Positions 1-9,840 of a stretch of DNA of 64,000 bases are shown one piece after another. The translations under genes were made by a program, and so were the position numbers. The notes under the pieces were generated by a model, which was not told the DNA's origin, did not search any database, and saw nothing but the letters and a program-made list of their open reading frames with translations. Origin of the DNA: Palsa-189 sp963803735 (lineage in GTDB: Bacteria > Acidobacteriota > Terriglobia > Acidiferrales > UBA7541); NCBI GenBank assembly GCA_963803735.1, contig CAWDNV010000010.1, positions 124,001 to 188,000 of the forward strand, in the 5' to 3' direction. How positions within the stretch are numbered: position 1 is the first letter of the stretch; each line of letters opens with the position of its first letter.

Positions 1-666
1 CTTTGGCATTGCGGGGTGCTGCAGCAATTCCTTGATCATGGAGCCGACCGTTTCCGAGTTGAGGCCTTGTTTTTCGGCAAAAGTGAAGGCTTCACCCATG
101 GTTTCGAGAAGACAGGCGGCGAAGAAATTCACCACCAGCTTGAAACTCGCGGCCATCGCCGGTTTCTCCCCCAGGACTAAGAGCTTTCCCGTATAGGCTT
201 CCAGAACGGGCCGGGCGCGCTCGAGAATGGCTGGATCGCCCGCCACGAAGCTCATGAGCTTTCCGGCAGCGGCGTGTTCCGGATGACCCGCAAACGTTGC
301 AGCCAAGTAGTGGCTGCCATGATCTGCGTGCAGTTTCGCAAAATGGGTAGTCGCTTTTGGCGTTACCGTTGAAGTGCCAATGTGGATGGCGCCTGGGCGC
401 ATTCCGGCGAGAATGCCGTTTTCACCGAGCATATTTTCGAGCACCGACTTATCGTCCATCAGGCAGGTGAGGACGATATCCGCCCCTGCCGCAGCCTCGC
501 GAGGCGTGCGAGCGATCGTCGTCTGTGAGCCGGAAAAGCTTTTCGCTTTCTCGGGCGTGCGGTTGTAGACGGTGAGCCGATGGCCGGCGCGCTGGATGCT
601 CTGTGCAATGCCCACGCCAATGCGGCCAAGGCCAAGGCACGCGACTGATATTTGTTGTGCGCTCAT
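1..666 (-). CDS. NAD(P)-dependent oxidoreductase, HIBADH/6-PGDH-like (3' end outside window)
   Basis: Reads leftward from ATG at 666 and is open to base 1, so only the first 222 codons are visible. The N-terminus carries a Rossmann nucleotide-binding loop (CLGLGRIG, near residues 10-17) followed by a VYNRTPEKA strand typical of beta-hydroxyacid dehydrogenases. Further on, GTSTVTP and the FKLVVNFF segment correspond to the substrate-binding and catalytic Lys regions of that family. Such enzymes oxidise or reduce small hydroxyacids or semialdehydes in the cytosol; the substrate cannot be told here. Divergent from the DUF1648 gene. Family assignment is firm, the exact reaction unknown. Confidence 0.85.
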   Translation of the reverse strand, partial: MSAQQISVACLGLGRIGVGIAQSIQRAGHRLTVYNRTPEKAKSFSGSQTTIARTPREAAAGADIVLTCLMDDKSVLENMLGENGILAGMRPGAIHIGTSTVTPKATTHFAKLHADHGSHYLAATFAGHPEHAAAGKLMSFVAGDPAILERARPVLEAYTGKLLVLGEKPAMAASFKLVVNFFAACLLETMGEAFTFAEKQGLNSETVGSMIKELLQHPAMPK

Positions 667-797
667 TTGATCTTCCTAGGGCTGACAGTAAAAACGTGAC
701 GCGAATTCTAACATTAAAAGGTTGGTGCGAGTATGGATTCGGGCGGTGAGAATCTCAGTGACGGTTCGGATCTTCTGAGGCACACTTTGTCGATTAA

Positions 798-1379
798 ATG
801 TTTTCAGTGAATACGCGATTGCCCAGGGCACTGTTTTTGTTAACGGCTGTTTGCACCTCGATTTACTTTTCCTATTACTATCCGCTTTTGCCCAAGGTAG
901 TCGCTTCGCATTTCGACCTACACGGAACTGCCAATGGCTGGCAGACGAAACAAGGTTTTTTCGAGGTTCTTGCGGGAACGACGGCGTTGTCGGCCTTTCT
1001 AATTTTCGGCATACCAACGATGATCGGCATTATCCCAGACCAATTCATTAATCTGCCCAATAGGGATTACTGGCTTGCTCCAGAGCAGCGGGCGGCCTCG
1101 CTGGAGTTTCTGAGTGGCTGGTTTGCGTGGTTTGGCTACGCGGTATACCTCGTCATCATTCTGGCTTTCGATTACGCCATGCAAATGAATTTGCACTCGG
1201 CAAGCGGACCAAATCCAGCGCGCCTATGGTACACGCTCGCCGGCGTTGCGGTGTTCACAGTGATTTGGACGATCCGACTTTTCAGCCGATTTGGCCGATT
1301 GCGGCACACAGCGGACCGCGAGGGCTCAGGAAAGGCCCGAGGCATGAGGGAACGAGTTTCAGGGGCTGAAGCCGCTTGA
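798..1379 (+). CDS. DUF1648 domain membrane protein
   Basis: 193 residues with four hydrophobic segments (about 9-28, 55-78, 105-130 and 150-168). The segment VVASHFDLHGTANGW after the first helix matches the DUF1648 signature (x-P-x-H-[FW]-[DN]-x-x-G-x-x-[ND]-x-[WY]) also seen in SdpI-like immunity and integral membrane proteins of unknown function. ATG at 798 gives the signature its usual distance from the N-terminus. It stands alone between the oxidoreductase and RNase J. Function unknown; likely inner membrane. Confidence 0.75.
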   Translation: MFSVNTRLPRALFLLTAVCTSIYFSYYYPLLPKVVASHFDLHGTANGWQTKQGFFEVLAGTTALSAFLIFGIPTMIGIIPDQFINLPNRDYWLAPEQRAASLEFLSGWFAWFGYAVYLVIILAFDYAMQMNLHSASGPNPARLWYTLAGVAVFTVIWTIRLFSRFGRLRHTADREGSGKARGMRERVSGAEAA

Positions 1380-1537
1380 GCATAGAATCAATGGAGTTGT
1401 CGCGGCTATGGATTCGTTGCGCTCACCATAAAAAGCCGCGACCCACAAGATTTGAACACACCACGCAAACTTCGCCCGGTGCGCGGAGGAAAGTACACCG
1501 GCGTGATACGATTGTTTGACTAAGGAGTCACAACTAT

Positions 1538-3202
1538 TTGAGCAAGCCTTCGCTGTGGGCAATTCCCCTGGGCGGTCTGGGCGAATTTGGCATGAACATG
1601 CTCGCCCTTCGTACAGGGAATGACATTCTGGTGATCGACGCCGGCATGATGTTTCCGGAAGCCGAGTTACTGGGTGTCGACATCGTCATTCCGGACATTA
1701 CCTACCTAAAGCAGAACCGCGAGCACGTGCGTGCCATCGTTCTGACGCATGGGCACGAGGATCACATCGGCGCTCTCCCTTACATTTTGAGGGATCTGAA
1801 CGTGCCGGTCTTTGGCACGCGATTCACTCTGGCGTTGGTCCGCAAACGTCTGGAAGAGCACGGGCTACTCGAAAAAGCCGACCTGCGGGAAGTGGTTCCC
1901 GGGCGACACGCGGAGATCGGTCCGTTTGAAATTGAATTCATCCACGTCACGCACAGCACGATCGATTGCGTTGCGCTGGCGATTCGCACGCCGGTGGGCG
2001 TGGTCATCCACACAGGTGACTACAAGATGGATCCCACACCGGTGGACGGCGAACCATTTGATCTGCACGCCTTTGCGCGCTACGGCCAGGAGGGCGTGCT
2101 GGCGCTTTTCAGCGACAGCACGAACGTGGAACGGCCGGGTTACACGCCTTCGGAACGCGCGGTTTGGAACCGTCTGGAAGAGCTATTTCGGGCGGCCCCG
2201 CGCAAAGTGCTGGTTTCGTGTTTTGCCAGTTCGGTTCATCGCATACAACAGGTAGTGGACATCGCCGCGCTGGTTGGCCGCAAGGTCGGGTTTGTGGGCC
2301 GCAGCATGGTGGATAACGTGGAGATCTCGCACGGATTGGGCCGCCTGCGCATTCCCGATGGCTTGGTAGTACGGCCGCAAGAGTTGCGGACGTACCCGGC
2401 CGAAAAGATGGTCGTGCTGGTAAGCGGGAGCCAGGCGGAGCCGATGTCTTCGCTCTCGCGCGTGGCGGTGGACAACCACCGGCTCGTTAGCGTCGACCAG
2501 GACGACACGGTAATCCTCTCCGCGCGCATCATTCCCGGAAACGAGAAGGCGATTTTCCGCATGCTGGACCACATGTTCCGGCGGCGGGCGCTGGTCTATT
2601 ACGACAATAATGGCGGATTGCTGCACGTTTCCGGTCATGCCAGCCAGGAAGAACAGAAGCTCATGTTGAATTTGGTGCGGCCGCGCTATTTCATTCCGAT
2701 GCACGGAGAATACCGGCAGCTCTTCCGACATGCGGCACTCGCGCACCAGGTGGGCACGGTTTCGGGCGAAATTCTGCTGCTCGAAGATGGGCACCCAATC
2801 GAATTCACCGAAGACGGAGCATACCGGCGGGAACCAGTGCCGGTGGGGCGCGTGTGCGTGGATTCGGGATCGCTCGAAGAGATCGAGCAGGTGGTGATCC
2901 GCGATCGGCAGCATCTGGCCGAAGACGGCATCGTCGTGCCGATCATCGCCATCGACAAACATACCGGGCGCATGGAGTCGCGGCTAGAGATGGTTACGCG
3001 GGGATTTTTGCCTCCGGAAGACGGGACAGAAGTGCTGGCGGCGGCGCGAGAGGTGATCCTGCGGACCATCGAGCAATCGAATGCGGAAGAGAAGAAGGAC
3101 TGGGGCGTCATCAAAGAGAAGATTCGCGTGGACCTGAAGCGCTTTCTGAATAAGCAGACGTCAAAGCGGCCGCTGATATTGCCGGTGATTTTGGAAGTGT
3201 AA
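1538..3202 (+). CDS. rnj: Ribonuclease J (metallo-beta-lactamase/beta-CASP RNase)
   Basis: 554 residues, the usual RNase J length. The metal-binding motif HGHEDH (residues 71-76) and the later HTGD and DST elements form the metallo-beta-lactamase core; the beta-CASP insert and the C-terminal RNase J domain (about 450-554) follow. It acts in the cytosol as an endo- and 5'-3' exoribonuclease in mRNA decay and rRNA maturation. The start is a TTG at 1538, chosen because a clear AGGAG (1523-1527) lies 10 nt upstream and the first residues (KPSLWAIPLGGLGE) are those of the family. The gene is complete and intact. Confidence 0.95.
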   Translation: MSKPSLWAIPLGGLGEFGMNMLALRTGNDILVIDAGMMFPEAELLGVDIVIPDITYLKQNREHVRAIVLTHGHEDHIGALPYILRDLNVPVFGTRFTLALVRKRLEEHGLLEKADLREVVPGRHAEIGPFEIEFIHVTHSTIDCVALAIRTPVGVVIHTGDYKMDPTPVDGEPFDLHAFARYGQEGVLALFSDSTNVERPGYTPSERAVWNRLEELFRAAPRKVLVSCFASSVHRIQQVVDIAALVGRKVGFVGRSMVDNVEISHGLGRLRIPDGLVVRPQELRTYPAEKMVVLVSGSQAEPMSSLSRVAVDNHRLVSVDQDDTVILSARIIPGNEKAIFRMLDHMFRRRALVYYDNNGGLLHVSGHASQEEQKLMLNLVRPRYFIPMHGEYRQLFRHAALAHQVGTVSGEILLLEDGHPIEFTEDGAYRREPVPVGRVCVDSGSLEEIEQVVIRDRQHLAEDGIVVPIIAIDKHTGRMESRLEMVTRGFLPPEDGTEVLAAAREVILRTIEQSNAEEKKDWGVIKEKIRVDLKRFLNKQTSKRPLILPVILEV

Positions 3203-3389
3203 GAGCAGGGAAGCGGCTGTTTCCGGAGAAATTGAGCAAAACATATCCGTCGGCCGCCTTTATGAACACGCGAAAGCTCCTGATGACTTCTTTAACGCCG
3301 CGAAGCTCATCCTGTTGGTAGACGGTCGCGGCGACGATGACTTTGCGCGAAGAGCAGCCTCGGGATGACAGATCTATTACATCCTGCCG

Positions 3390-3873
3390 ATGCAACTTAA
3401 GCTGCGCGATTATTCCCCTTCGGATTTTGAGACGCTGTACGAAATTGACCAAGCCTGCTATCCGCGCGGGATTGCGTATTCGCGGCGCATGCTGCGTTGG
3501 TATCTGAGCCAGCGCGGAGCGATTTGCATTGTGGCTGAAGCGACGAGCGAGCCCGAAGCCCCCAATTATTGGTTTTCTCGTCGCGGATCGTCTTGGCGAG
3601 GACGGCTACATCGTAACCATTGACGTGCTGGCGGAGCATCGGCGCTCTGGAGTAGGAACGGCATTGTTGCAGGAAACCGAGCGACGGTTGGCGATGATGG
3701 GTGTGCGCTATGTAGAGCTTCAAACGGCAACAAACAACGAAGCGGGCGTTGCCTTCTGGCAGCGGCACGGCTATCGTAACTGCGGTGTGAGCCGGGGATA
3801 TTATCTCGGGCGCATCGACGCGTACGAAATGATCAAAGAATTGCACCAGCCCGAGAGGCCGGCGACCGCATGA
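3390..3873 (+). CDS. GNAT acetyltransferase, RimI-like (one frameshift)
   Basis: Two overlapping frames together encode one GNAT domain. The first gives MQLKLRDYSPSDFETLYEID up to about base 3558; the second continues with the GFLVADRLGEDGYIVTI strand, the acetyl-CoA pyrophosphate loop region RRSGVGTALL and the C-terminal NNEAGVAFWQRHGY motif. Dropping one base from the five-C run at 3559-3563 restores a single reading frame. RimI-type enzymes acetylate protein N-termini or other amines. The stop overlaps the next gene by ATGA (3870-3873), suggesting co-transcription with uppP. The frameshift may be a sequencing indel; otherwise the gene is broken. Confidence 0.8.
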
Positions 3874-4703
3874 CCCTATTCCATGCGGTGGTGCTGGCCA
3901 TCGTTCAGGGACTCACCGAATTTCTTCCCATCAGCAGCAGCGCCCATCTTTGGTTTTTTCCGTGGGCATTGCACTGGCCCGACGGAGGCTTGCCATTTGA
4001 CGTGGCGCTGCACGCCGGAACACTTATCGCCGTAGTTCTCTTCTTTCTGGGCACGTGGATCGCGCTCATACTGAATGGCTTCGGCATTCACTATCCCGCG
4101 CACGCCAGCAGCGATGAGGTGCAGACTAACCGGCGGCTATTCTGGCTGCTGGTGATCGGAACCATTCCCGGCGGGATCGTAGGATTCCTCTTCGAGCGAT
4201 TCATCGAAGAGACCTGGCGCAATCCGGGGCCAATTGCCGCGGCCATGATCGCAGTTGGACTATTGATGTGGGTCGCGGACTCAACGACCGGACTGCGGCG
4301 CGTACTGGAGCATGCGAACCTGGGCGACGCGATCGGAATAGGCTCGGCGCAAGCGCTGGCGCTTTTTCCAGGCGTTTCGCGGTCCGGAATTACGATCATC
4401 GCCGGACTCTGGCGCAAGATGACGCGGGAGACGGCGGCGCGTTTTTCATTTCTGCTGTCTACACCGCTGATCGCGGGCGCGGCGCTTAAGGAAGTGCCGC
4501 AATTGATGCGGATGCAGCGCTCGGGCGCGGTGGAACTGCCACTTTCGACTCTGCTGATCGGTATCGCCGTATCCGCCTTGGTGGGGTATGCGGTAATCGG
4601 CTTTTTGCTGCGTTATCTGCAGACGCGCACGCTCAAGATCTTTGTTGTTTACAGGCTAATCTTTGGTATATTCATCCTGCTTTTAATGTTCCTCCACAGG
4701 TGA
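3870..4703 (+). CDS. uppP: Undecaprenyl-diphosphatase UppP (BacA family)
   Basis: 277 residues, typical family length, with about eight hydrophobic segments. Both active-site signatures are present: EFLPISSSAH (residues 17-26) and PGVSRSGITI (about 169-178). The enzyme dephosphorylates undecaprenyl pyrophosphate to recycle the lipid carrier for peptidoglycan and polysaccharide synthesis, in the inner membrane. ATG at 3870 overlaps the preceding acetyltransferase stop by 4 nt. No anomaly seen. Confidence 0.95.
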   Translation: MTLFHAVVLAIVQGLTEFLPISSSAHLWFFPWALHWPDGGLPFDVALHAGTLIAVVLFFLGTWIALILNGFGIHYPAHASSDEVQTNRRLFWLLVIGTIPGGIVGFLFERFIEETWRNPGPIAAAMIAVGLLMWVADSTTGLRRVLEHANLGDAIGIGSAQALALFPGVSRSGITIIAGLWRKMTRETAARFSFLLSTPLIAGAALKEVPQLMRMQRSGAVELPLSTLLIGIAVSALVGYAVIGFLLRYLQTRTLKIFVVYRLIFGIFILLLMFLHR

Positions 4704-4773
4704 ACCGCGCGACCAGCGCCCGCGCTTCCTGTGCGATACGGCTTTGTCCTTCCCCAGAAACCAGGAGACTGCT

Positions 4774-7111
4774 GTGCGCTTACTGACTCCGACGGAAAAC
4801 CGCCGATTCAATGAGCTAATCGGTTTTCTGGGCATAACCTTGGCCATTTTGATGGCCCTGGCCCTGCTTTCCTATAGCCCGCGCGACGCATCGCTTAATG
4901 TTTCCGCGCAACCGTTTGGGACGCGTCCGGCGCAGAACTGGGTTGGACCGGCAGGGGCCTACAGCGCGGATTTCGTGTTTCAGGTGCTTGGCTATGCGGC
5001 GTTCGTGGTGCCGATGGGGATTTTCGCCATGGGATTGCGTTGGTTTCGTAGCAAGCCCATCGATTCGGCGATAGCGGCGCTCATCGGTTACGCGGTTCTG
5101 GTGCTTGCTTTGCCGGCGCTGCTCAGCTTGTGGAGGATCCCGGATGTGCGCGAGTCTATTCCCCCAGGAGGGTTCGTGGGCGGAATCGTGGCCGCCGGGC
5201 TGCAACACGCGTTTCAATTCCGTAGGCGCGCACGTCGTGGCGCTGGCGGCTTTTGTAGCGGCGCTTTTTCTGACTACGCCATTTTCATTCACCGCCACGC
5301 ATGCTCTTCTGCGCGTTCCCGCCAAGAAACTGGACCCGATTGGGCGAATAAAAGCGCGGTGGTGCGCCTGGCGCGAGAAACGCGAGCAGGAACGGATGCG
5401 CAAGCGCGTGGAAGCCAACAAGGTAAGCGGACGCGTGCCCGTGCCGCCGCAAACGCTGGGAGCGAAGGACCGCAAGATCGTGGCGGAAAGAGAGCCAGAC
5501 GAAGAGCCAGCCGAAGACGAAGAAGAAACAGCCGTAGTGCGAAAGATGCTGCACGTTCCGGAAATTGCAGAGCCTATTGTGTCGGCGTCGGGAAAGAAAT
5601 CGGCCGCCGATCCGAAGATCTCGCGCGGCGCTACGGGGTTCCGGCTGCCGTCTACCACTTTGCTGCGCATGGCGGAGCGCGGCGAAAAGGTTCAGGAAGA
5701 TGAACTGAAGGAATGCGCGCGCGCGATTGAAGAGAAGTGCAGCGAATTCGACGTAGGCGGGCACGTCACGCAGATCAATCCCGGGCCAGTGGTGACGACT
5801 TACGAGTTCAAGCCAGAGGCGGGGATTAAGTACAGCCGCATCACGGGGCTGGCGGACGATTTGTGCCTGGCACTGCGCGCCGAATCAATTTTGATCGACC
5901 GCATTCCGGGGAAGTCGACGGTGGGAATTGAAGTGCCGAACCAACGCCGGCAGACGATTGCGCTGCGCGAAGTGATCGAGTCACCGGATTTTGTCAATTC
6001 GCCATCGAAGCTGACTCTTTCCCTGGGCAAGGACCTGATCGGGCGCGTGCGCGTGTCGGATCTTGCGCAGATGCCGCACTTGCTGATTGCGGGCTCAACG
6101 GGAACGGGCAAGAGCGTTTTTCTGAATTCGCTGATCGTATCCATGCTGTATAAGGCGACGCCTGAAGAGCTTAAGCTGGTGATGATCGATCCCAAGCGGC
6201 TCGAGCTCGGGTTGTACGAAGACGTTCCCCACCTGCTGGCGCCGGTAGTAACTGACCCCAAGGTCGCTTCGAACGTGCTGCGCAACGCCACGCGTGAGAT
6301 GGAGCGGCGGCTGAAGCTACTGGCAAATCGCGGGGTGCGGAATATCGAGCAATACAACCGCACATTCGCGAAGGGGCAATCGCTTTCGCTTTTCGAGAAT
6401 GTCGACGACCAGGAACACAAGCCGCTGCCGCTCATCGTCATCATCATCGACGAATTGGCCGATCTGATGATGGTGGACACGAACAACGTAGAAGAATCGA
6501 TCACGCGGCTGGCGCAGATGGCGCGCGCCGTGGGCATTCACCTGATTCTGGCCACGCAACGGCCCTCGGTGGACGTCATCACCGGGCTGATCAAGGCCAA
6601 CTTCCCGGCGCGCATCTCGTTCCGCGTGGCGAGCAAAGTGGATTCGCGGACGATTCTGGACGCGAACGGCTCGGAATCGCTGCTGGGCCGCGGCGACATG
6701 CTGTATCTGCCGGCAGGGTCATCGAGGCTGCACCGCATTCATGGGCCGCTGGTAAGCGAAGATGAGATCGTATCCCTCTGCGATTTCTGGCGATCGCAGG
6801 CAAAGGCCATCTACAACCAGAAGCTGCTGGAAGCGCCGAAGGAAGAAACGAGCGCTCAGGCTGGCGGTGAGGGGGGCGAGGAAGAGGTCGATGACGAACT
6901 TTACCAGGAGGCCGTGCGCGTGGTTTGCGAGATGGGGCGCGCTTCGACTTCTACTCTGCAACGGCGGCTGCGCATCGGTTATGGCCGTGCGGCGCGGCTG
7001 ATCGACATCATGGAGAAAGACGGCATCGTCGGTCCAGCAGATGGCACCAAGCCTCGCGAAGTGCTGAAGAAAAAAGACTGGATGCGGGAGTTCGACGAGT
7101 CGGTGAAGTAA
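4774..7111 (+). CDS. ftsK: DNA translocase FtsK/SpoIIIE (one frameshift in the linker)
   Basis: The N-terminal part holds about four membrane segments (4820-5210) and is followed, one frame over, by another hydrophobic segment, a charged linker and the motor: Walker A GSTGTGKS (about 6092-6116), Walker B IVIIIDELADL (about 6440-6470) and a C-terminal winged-helix gamma domain (about 6890-7090). FtsK pumps chromosome DNA through the division septum and activates XerCD at dif. GTG at 4774 is preferred to an upstream in-frame TTG (4744) because AGGAG at 4763-4767 lies 6 nt before it. The frame change is near 5212-5216 (TTTC). As ftsK is normally important for division, a sequencing indel is the likelier explanation. 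Confidence 0.9.
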
Positions 7112-7212
7112 GCCTTCACAACCCAAAACATTCCCACGGCGGATTGCGAGACGAGTGGATTCGGTCTCGACATCGCAACTCCGCGCCGCTACAATTTTTG
7201 GATTCTTCCGGT

Positions 7213-7287
7213 GCCGGGGTAGCTCACCGGTAGAGCGCGGCCCTGAAAAGGCCGGCGTAGGCAGTTCAACTCTGCCCCCCGGCACCA
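7213..7287 (+). tRNA. tRNA-Phe (GAA anticodon)
   Basis: All arms fold by eye. Acceptor GCCGGGG (7213-7219) pairs with CCCCGGC (7277-7283). D stem is GCTC/GAGC (7222-7225/7233-7236). The anticodon stem CGGCC/GGCCG (7238-7242/7250-7254) encloses CTGAAAA, anticodon GAA at 7245-7247. T stem is GGCAG/CTGCC (7260-7264/7272-7276) around TTCAACT. Discriminator A and CCA (7284-7287) are encoded. The tRNA is intact although a recombinase gene ends inside it, so integration regenerated the 3' end. Confidence 0.95.
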
Positions 7288-8921
7288 TCCGAATTGCGGG
7301 GACCTTGATACCCGCCCAGCAAGTTCCACTCGCCTGACGCAACTAGGATTTTTACGCCTTCGTCGTTCTCCTGCGGTGTCAGTTCAATCGATTCGACGTG
7401 CCTCCGAAGCTCGGCTTTAGCGGTCGGCACATCTTCATGGAGAAGGCGCCGCACATCCGTCAACCGAGACATAGCGAACTGCCTGATGCTCCGGACCCGG
7501 GCTTCGAATGATTCCGGACCAGGACCGAGCAGCTTTTCGTGAATGGCATCGATCTCGCGTTCTTTGCTCGTGATCGCGGCCACGATGGCGACTGGCGGTC
7601 TCGCGGTATCCCCCAGGGCCAGCGCGCTGGTGAGCCGCTCAACCTCTGCTTCAAGTTCGCGCTTTCGTTTTCGTAGTCCCTCCAGATCTCCAGCCATCTG
7701 GTCCAGCTTCAGTTTCAACTGCGTTTGGAATTGCTCGAGTGTGTACTCCACGACTTCAGGTCGGAGCACGGCACTCTGCAAGCCTTCGATGAGCTGGGCT
7801 TCTAGAATCTCCGTGCGAATCGTGACCGCATTGGAGCAGGTTCCCCGGGAGTGGTGCATCGGGCAGCCATACTTCGCGTGCGAGTGCTTACCTGCTCCGG
7901 AGACCAGCGTGATATTCCCGCCGCACAATCCGCATTTGAGCAGGCCGGAAAACAAATAGGGCGATCCGAATAGCTGCCAATCTGCAATCAGGCCGGGACG
8001 CTTTTTGAAGATGCAGCGATTCCTGATTTCGGCGAATCGAGCCTGAACGCTTGACCAGAGATCATCCGAAACAATCCGCAGATGCGGAGCATCAGCGCCA
8101 TGAATAGGGCTTTCACCGTCGAGAGGCCGAAAGACGCGGCGTCCAGTTCTGGGGTTGTGGACCTTGTGCTTCTTGTTCCACACGACTTTGCCGACGTATC
8201 GCTCATTCTTCAAGATGTGGCGAATAGCTACCGGCGACCAGGAGCGTTCCAGGCCCCCGCGTGGCGGCCGAGGAGACACAATGTGCTCAGCGTTGAGAGC
8301 TTTCGCAAGTTGTTTGAGACTGAAGCCGTCTGCGTACTTTTGGAAGATTCGCCTCACAATGACAGCTTCAGGCTCATCAACTTCCAAGCGGACTCCGTCT
8401 GCCTCTTTGCGTCCGCGATAGCCAAAGCAACGACCACCCGTATGCAATCCGCGGCGAATTAACCCCTCCATCCCGCGCCGCACGCGCTTTGCCGTGTCAT
8501 CCAAAAACAACTGATCGATTAGGCCGCGCGTCAGGAGCAGGAGTTGAAAAGTCTTGTCGCTGCTGTCGATGCCCTGAGAGACAAAACAAATGCGCAAGCC
8601 CGCGAATTTGAGCCGCTCGCAAAGGTTCAGGACATCAGCCTGCTTGCGCGATAGCCGGCTGGCATCCTCAACAAGCACGACATCGAAGGGGCGCGGGTTT
8701 GATTCTGCTGCCGCCAGTAGTTCTCGCAATCCTGGCCGATCCAGAGTTGCCCCGCTGATCTCTGCGTCGGTGTAAACACAGGCATCGAGAAACTCCCAAT
8801 CTTTGTGTTGAGAGAACTGCCTGCATTTTTCCAATTGATCCTGCGTGGAAAGGGGATTCTGACGGTCTGTGGAGTACCGGGCGTAAGTGGCGCAGCGGAG
8901 TTGGGGTGCTGGCGTCTTCAA
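7266..8921 (-). CDS. Large serine recombinase (integrase of the tRNA-Phe element)
   Basis: 551 residues. The resolvase-type catalytic domain begins YARYSTDRQ with the nucleophile Ser17, followed by a recombinase domain (about 165-270), a zinc ribbon (Cys330, Cys333, Cys353, Cys362) and a long coiled coil (about 395-440), the order of phiC31-like integrases. The start is TTG at 8921, overlapping the previous stop as TTGA, with GAGGGGAG 7 nt upstream. The last codons and the stop (7266-7268) lie inside the tRNA-Phe gene, so the C-terminus (DGAGGQS) is encoded by tRNA sequence. It would catalyse integration and, with a directionality factor, excision. Confidence 0.93.
   Translation of the reverse strand: MKTPAPQLRCATYARYSTDRQNPLSTQDQLEKCRQFSQHKDWEFLDACVYTDAEISGATLDRPGLRELLAAAESNPRPFDVVLVEDASRLSRKQADVLNLCERLKFAGLRICFVSQGIDSSDKTFQLLLLTRGLIDQLFLDDTAKRVRRGMEGLIRRGLHTGGRCFGYRGRKEADGVRLEVDEPEAVIVRRIFQKYADGFSLKQLAKALNAEHIVSPRPPRGGLERSWSPVAIRHILKNERYVGKVVWNKKHKVHNPRTGRRVFRPLDGESPIHGADAPHLRIVSDDLWSSVQARFAEIRNRCIFKKRPGLIADWQLFGSPYLFSGLLKCGLCGGNITLVSGAGKHSHAKYGCPMHHSRGTCSNAVTIRTEILEAQLIEGLQSAVLRPEVVEYTLEQFQTQLKLKLDQMAGDLEGLRKRKRELEAEVERLTSALALGDTARPPVAIVAAITSKEREIDAIHEKLLGPGPESFEARVRSIRQFAMSRLTDVRRLLHEDVPTAKAELRRHVESIELTPQENDEGVKILVASGEWNLLGGYQGPRNSDGAGGQS
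7278..7328. repeat. Left attachment-site copy (attL candidate) and recombinase tail
   Basis: CCCGGCACCATCCG (7278-7291), made of the tRNA-Phe 3' end plus four bases, recurs exactly at 46049-46062. Similarity then continues for about 35 nt on each side copy with a one-codon gap, ending in CAAGTTCCA (to 7328 and to 46096). The first 14 bp are the natural candidate for the recombination core; the rest is homologous recombinase coding sequence. That this is attL is inference. Confidence 0.6.
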
Positions 8922-9121
8922 CGCTTACTCCCCTCGGCTGAAACCAACGGTCGGGCGAGATTGTCAGATACCAGAGTCGGGCGTGCAAGGGAATTTTCTT
9001 GTCCCGTTTCCCGCAGATACGCTTTCACCAGCGCAGGCACGATCACGTTATCGATCCACGCCTTCATCTCAGGCGTAATCGCCGGCCTTGGCATCATCGC
9101 GAGTTTGGGTACAGCCGCCAT
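8918..9121 (-). CDS. Small conserved protein coupled to the recombinase
   Basis: 67 residues, hydrophilic apart from a helical MKAWIDNVIVPALVKAYL stretch; no domain recognised. The stop overlaps the recombinase TTG start by 4 nt, so the two are probably translationally coupled. Position and coupling suggest an integrase accessory or directionality function, but nothing in the sequence shows this. ATG at 9121 is preceded by GAGG-type bases. Confidence 0.6.
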   Translation of the reverse strand: MAAVPKLAMMPRPAITPEMKAWIDNVIVPALVKAYLRETGQENSLARPTLVSDNLARPLVSAEGSKR

Positions 9122-9200
9122 CCTCTAAACCTCAAGCTCCTAAACCAAGTGGTTCTGGCGGACACCCAGCGCCACATTCCCGCATCGGCGATTCATGAAC

Positions 9201-9557
9201 TTACCGCCCTGCCCGCGCCGGGGGTTTTGGCGGATTTCCAATTTCGTCCTCACCGCACGAAATCCCCAAACCCGCAAGCATTGAACTGCGCCTACTTCGC
9301 TGCTTGTCACGCTCGATCGAGATCAGATGCTCAATGGCTTCACGGTCTGCGGCGTTGGTGCAGGCGTCCCGAATGCCGCAAAGAAAAGTTTCTCTGCGGA
9401 TCAGGAAGTCCCACGCGTCGCGATATAACGGGAGTTGCTTGAGAACGAACTCGGGCAAACCAACTTTCGATGCCACTGCGAGTATGGCGTCGGGCGTATC
9501 GTCGTCTTCCTCAAGCTCAACAAGGAACCAAAACACCGACTCACCTAGTGCGTTCAT
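9201..9557 (-). CDS. Hypothetical protein of the replication operon
   Basis: 118 residues, acidic N-terminal half (LVELEEDDDTPDAI) and Arg-rich C-terminal half; no recognised domain, signal peptide or membrane segment. ATG at 9557 follows the upstream stop closely, whose GAGG bases form its ribosome-binding site. It is part of the leftward operon helicase - 92-aa protein - this gene - recombinase. Function unknown. Confidence 0.65.
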   Translation of the reverse strand: MNALGESVFWFLVELEEDDDTPDAILAVASKVGLPEFVLKQLPLYRDAWDFLIRRETFLCGIRDACTNAADREAIEHLISIERDKQRSRRSSMLAGLGISCGEDEIGNPPKPPARAGR

Positions 9558-9561
9558 CGAT

Positions 9562-9840
9562 TTACCTCACCAGAACCGGACCGCGGTTCTGTTCGGCCGT
9601 GGGCTCCTCGGCAAAGACGAGTTTTGCCTGCCGTCGTTCTCCGCGGTCAATCTCGCTTTCCAGGAATTCTCTCCATGACTTTGGGATCTCGGGACCACAC
9701 AGCCCAGCAAATTCGCGCAACCAGTACAGGCGCTTCAAACGTTTCTCAGTCGCAGCCAAATCGAGTGAAGCCCACTGCGTATGCCAGTTCTTTGCGAGCT
9801 GATCGGGCAAAGACTCATTCCAATCCCGAGCCGGACTCAT
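9562..9840 (-). CDS. Hypothetical protein coupled to the DnaB-like helicase
   Basis: 92 residues, Trp- and Leu-rich helical sequence (KRLKRLYWLREFAGL) with no recognised domain. ATG at 9840 overlaps the helicase stop by ATGA, indicating translational coupling. A helicase-associated role (loader or partner, as lambda P is for DnaB) is possible from position only; the length is much shorter than known loaders. Confidence 0.65.
   Translation of the reverse strand: MSPARDWNESLPDQLAKNWHTQWASLDLAATEKRLKRLYWLREFAGLCGPEIPKSWREFLESEIDRGERRQAKLVFAEEPTAEQNRGPVLVR

Noticed and set aside
4744..4773. TTG 4744 as start of ftsK
   Set aside because: GTG 4774 has AGGAG at proper distance; 4744 has none.
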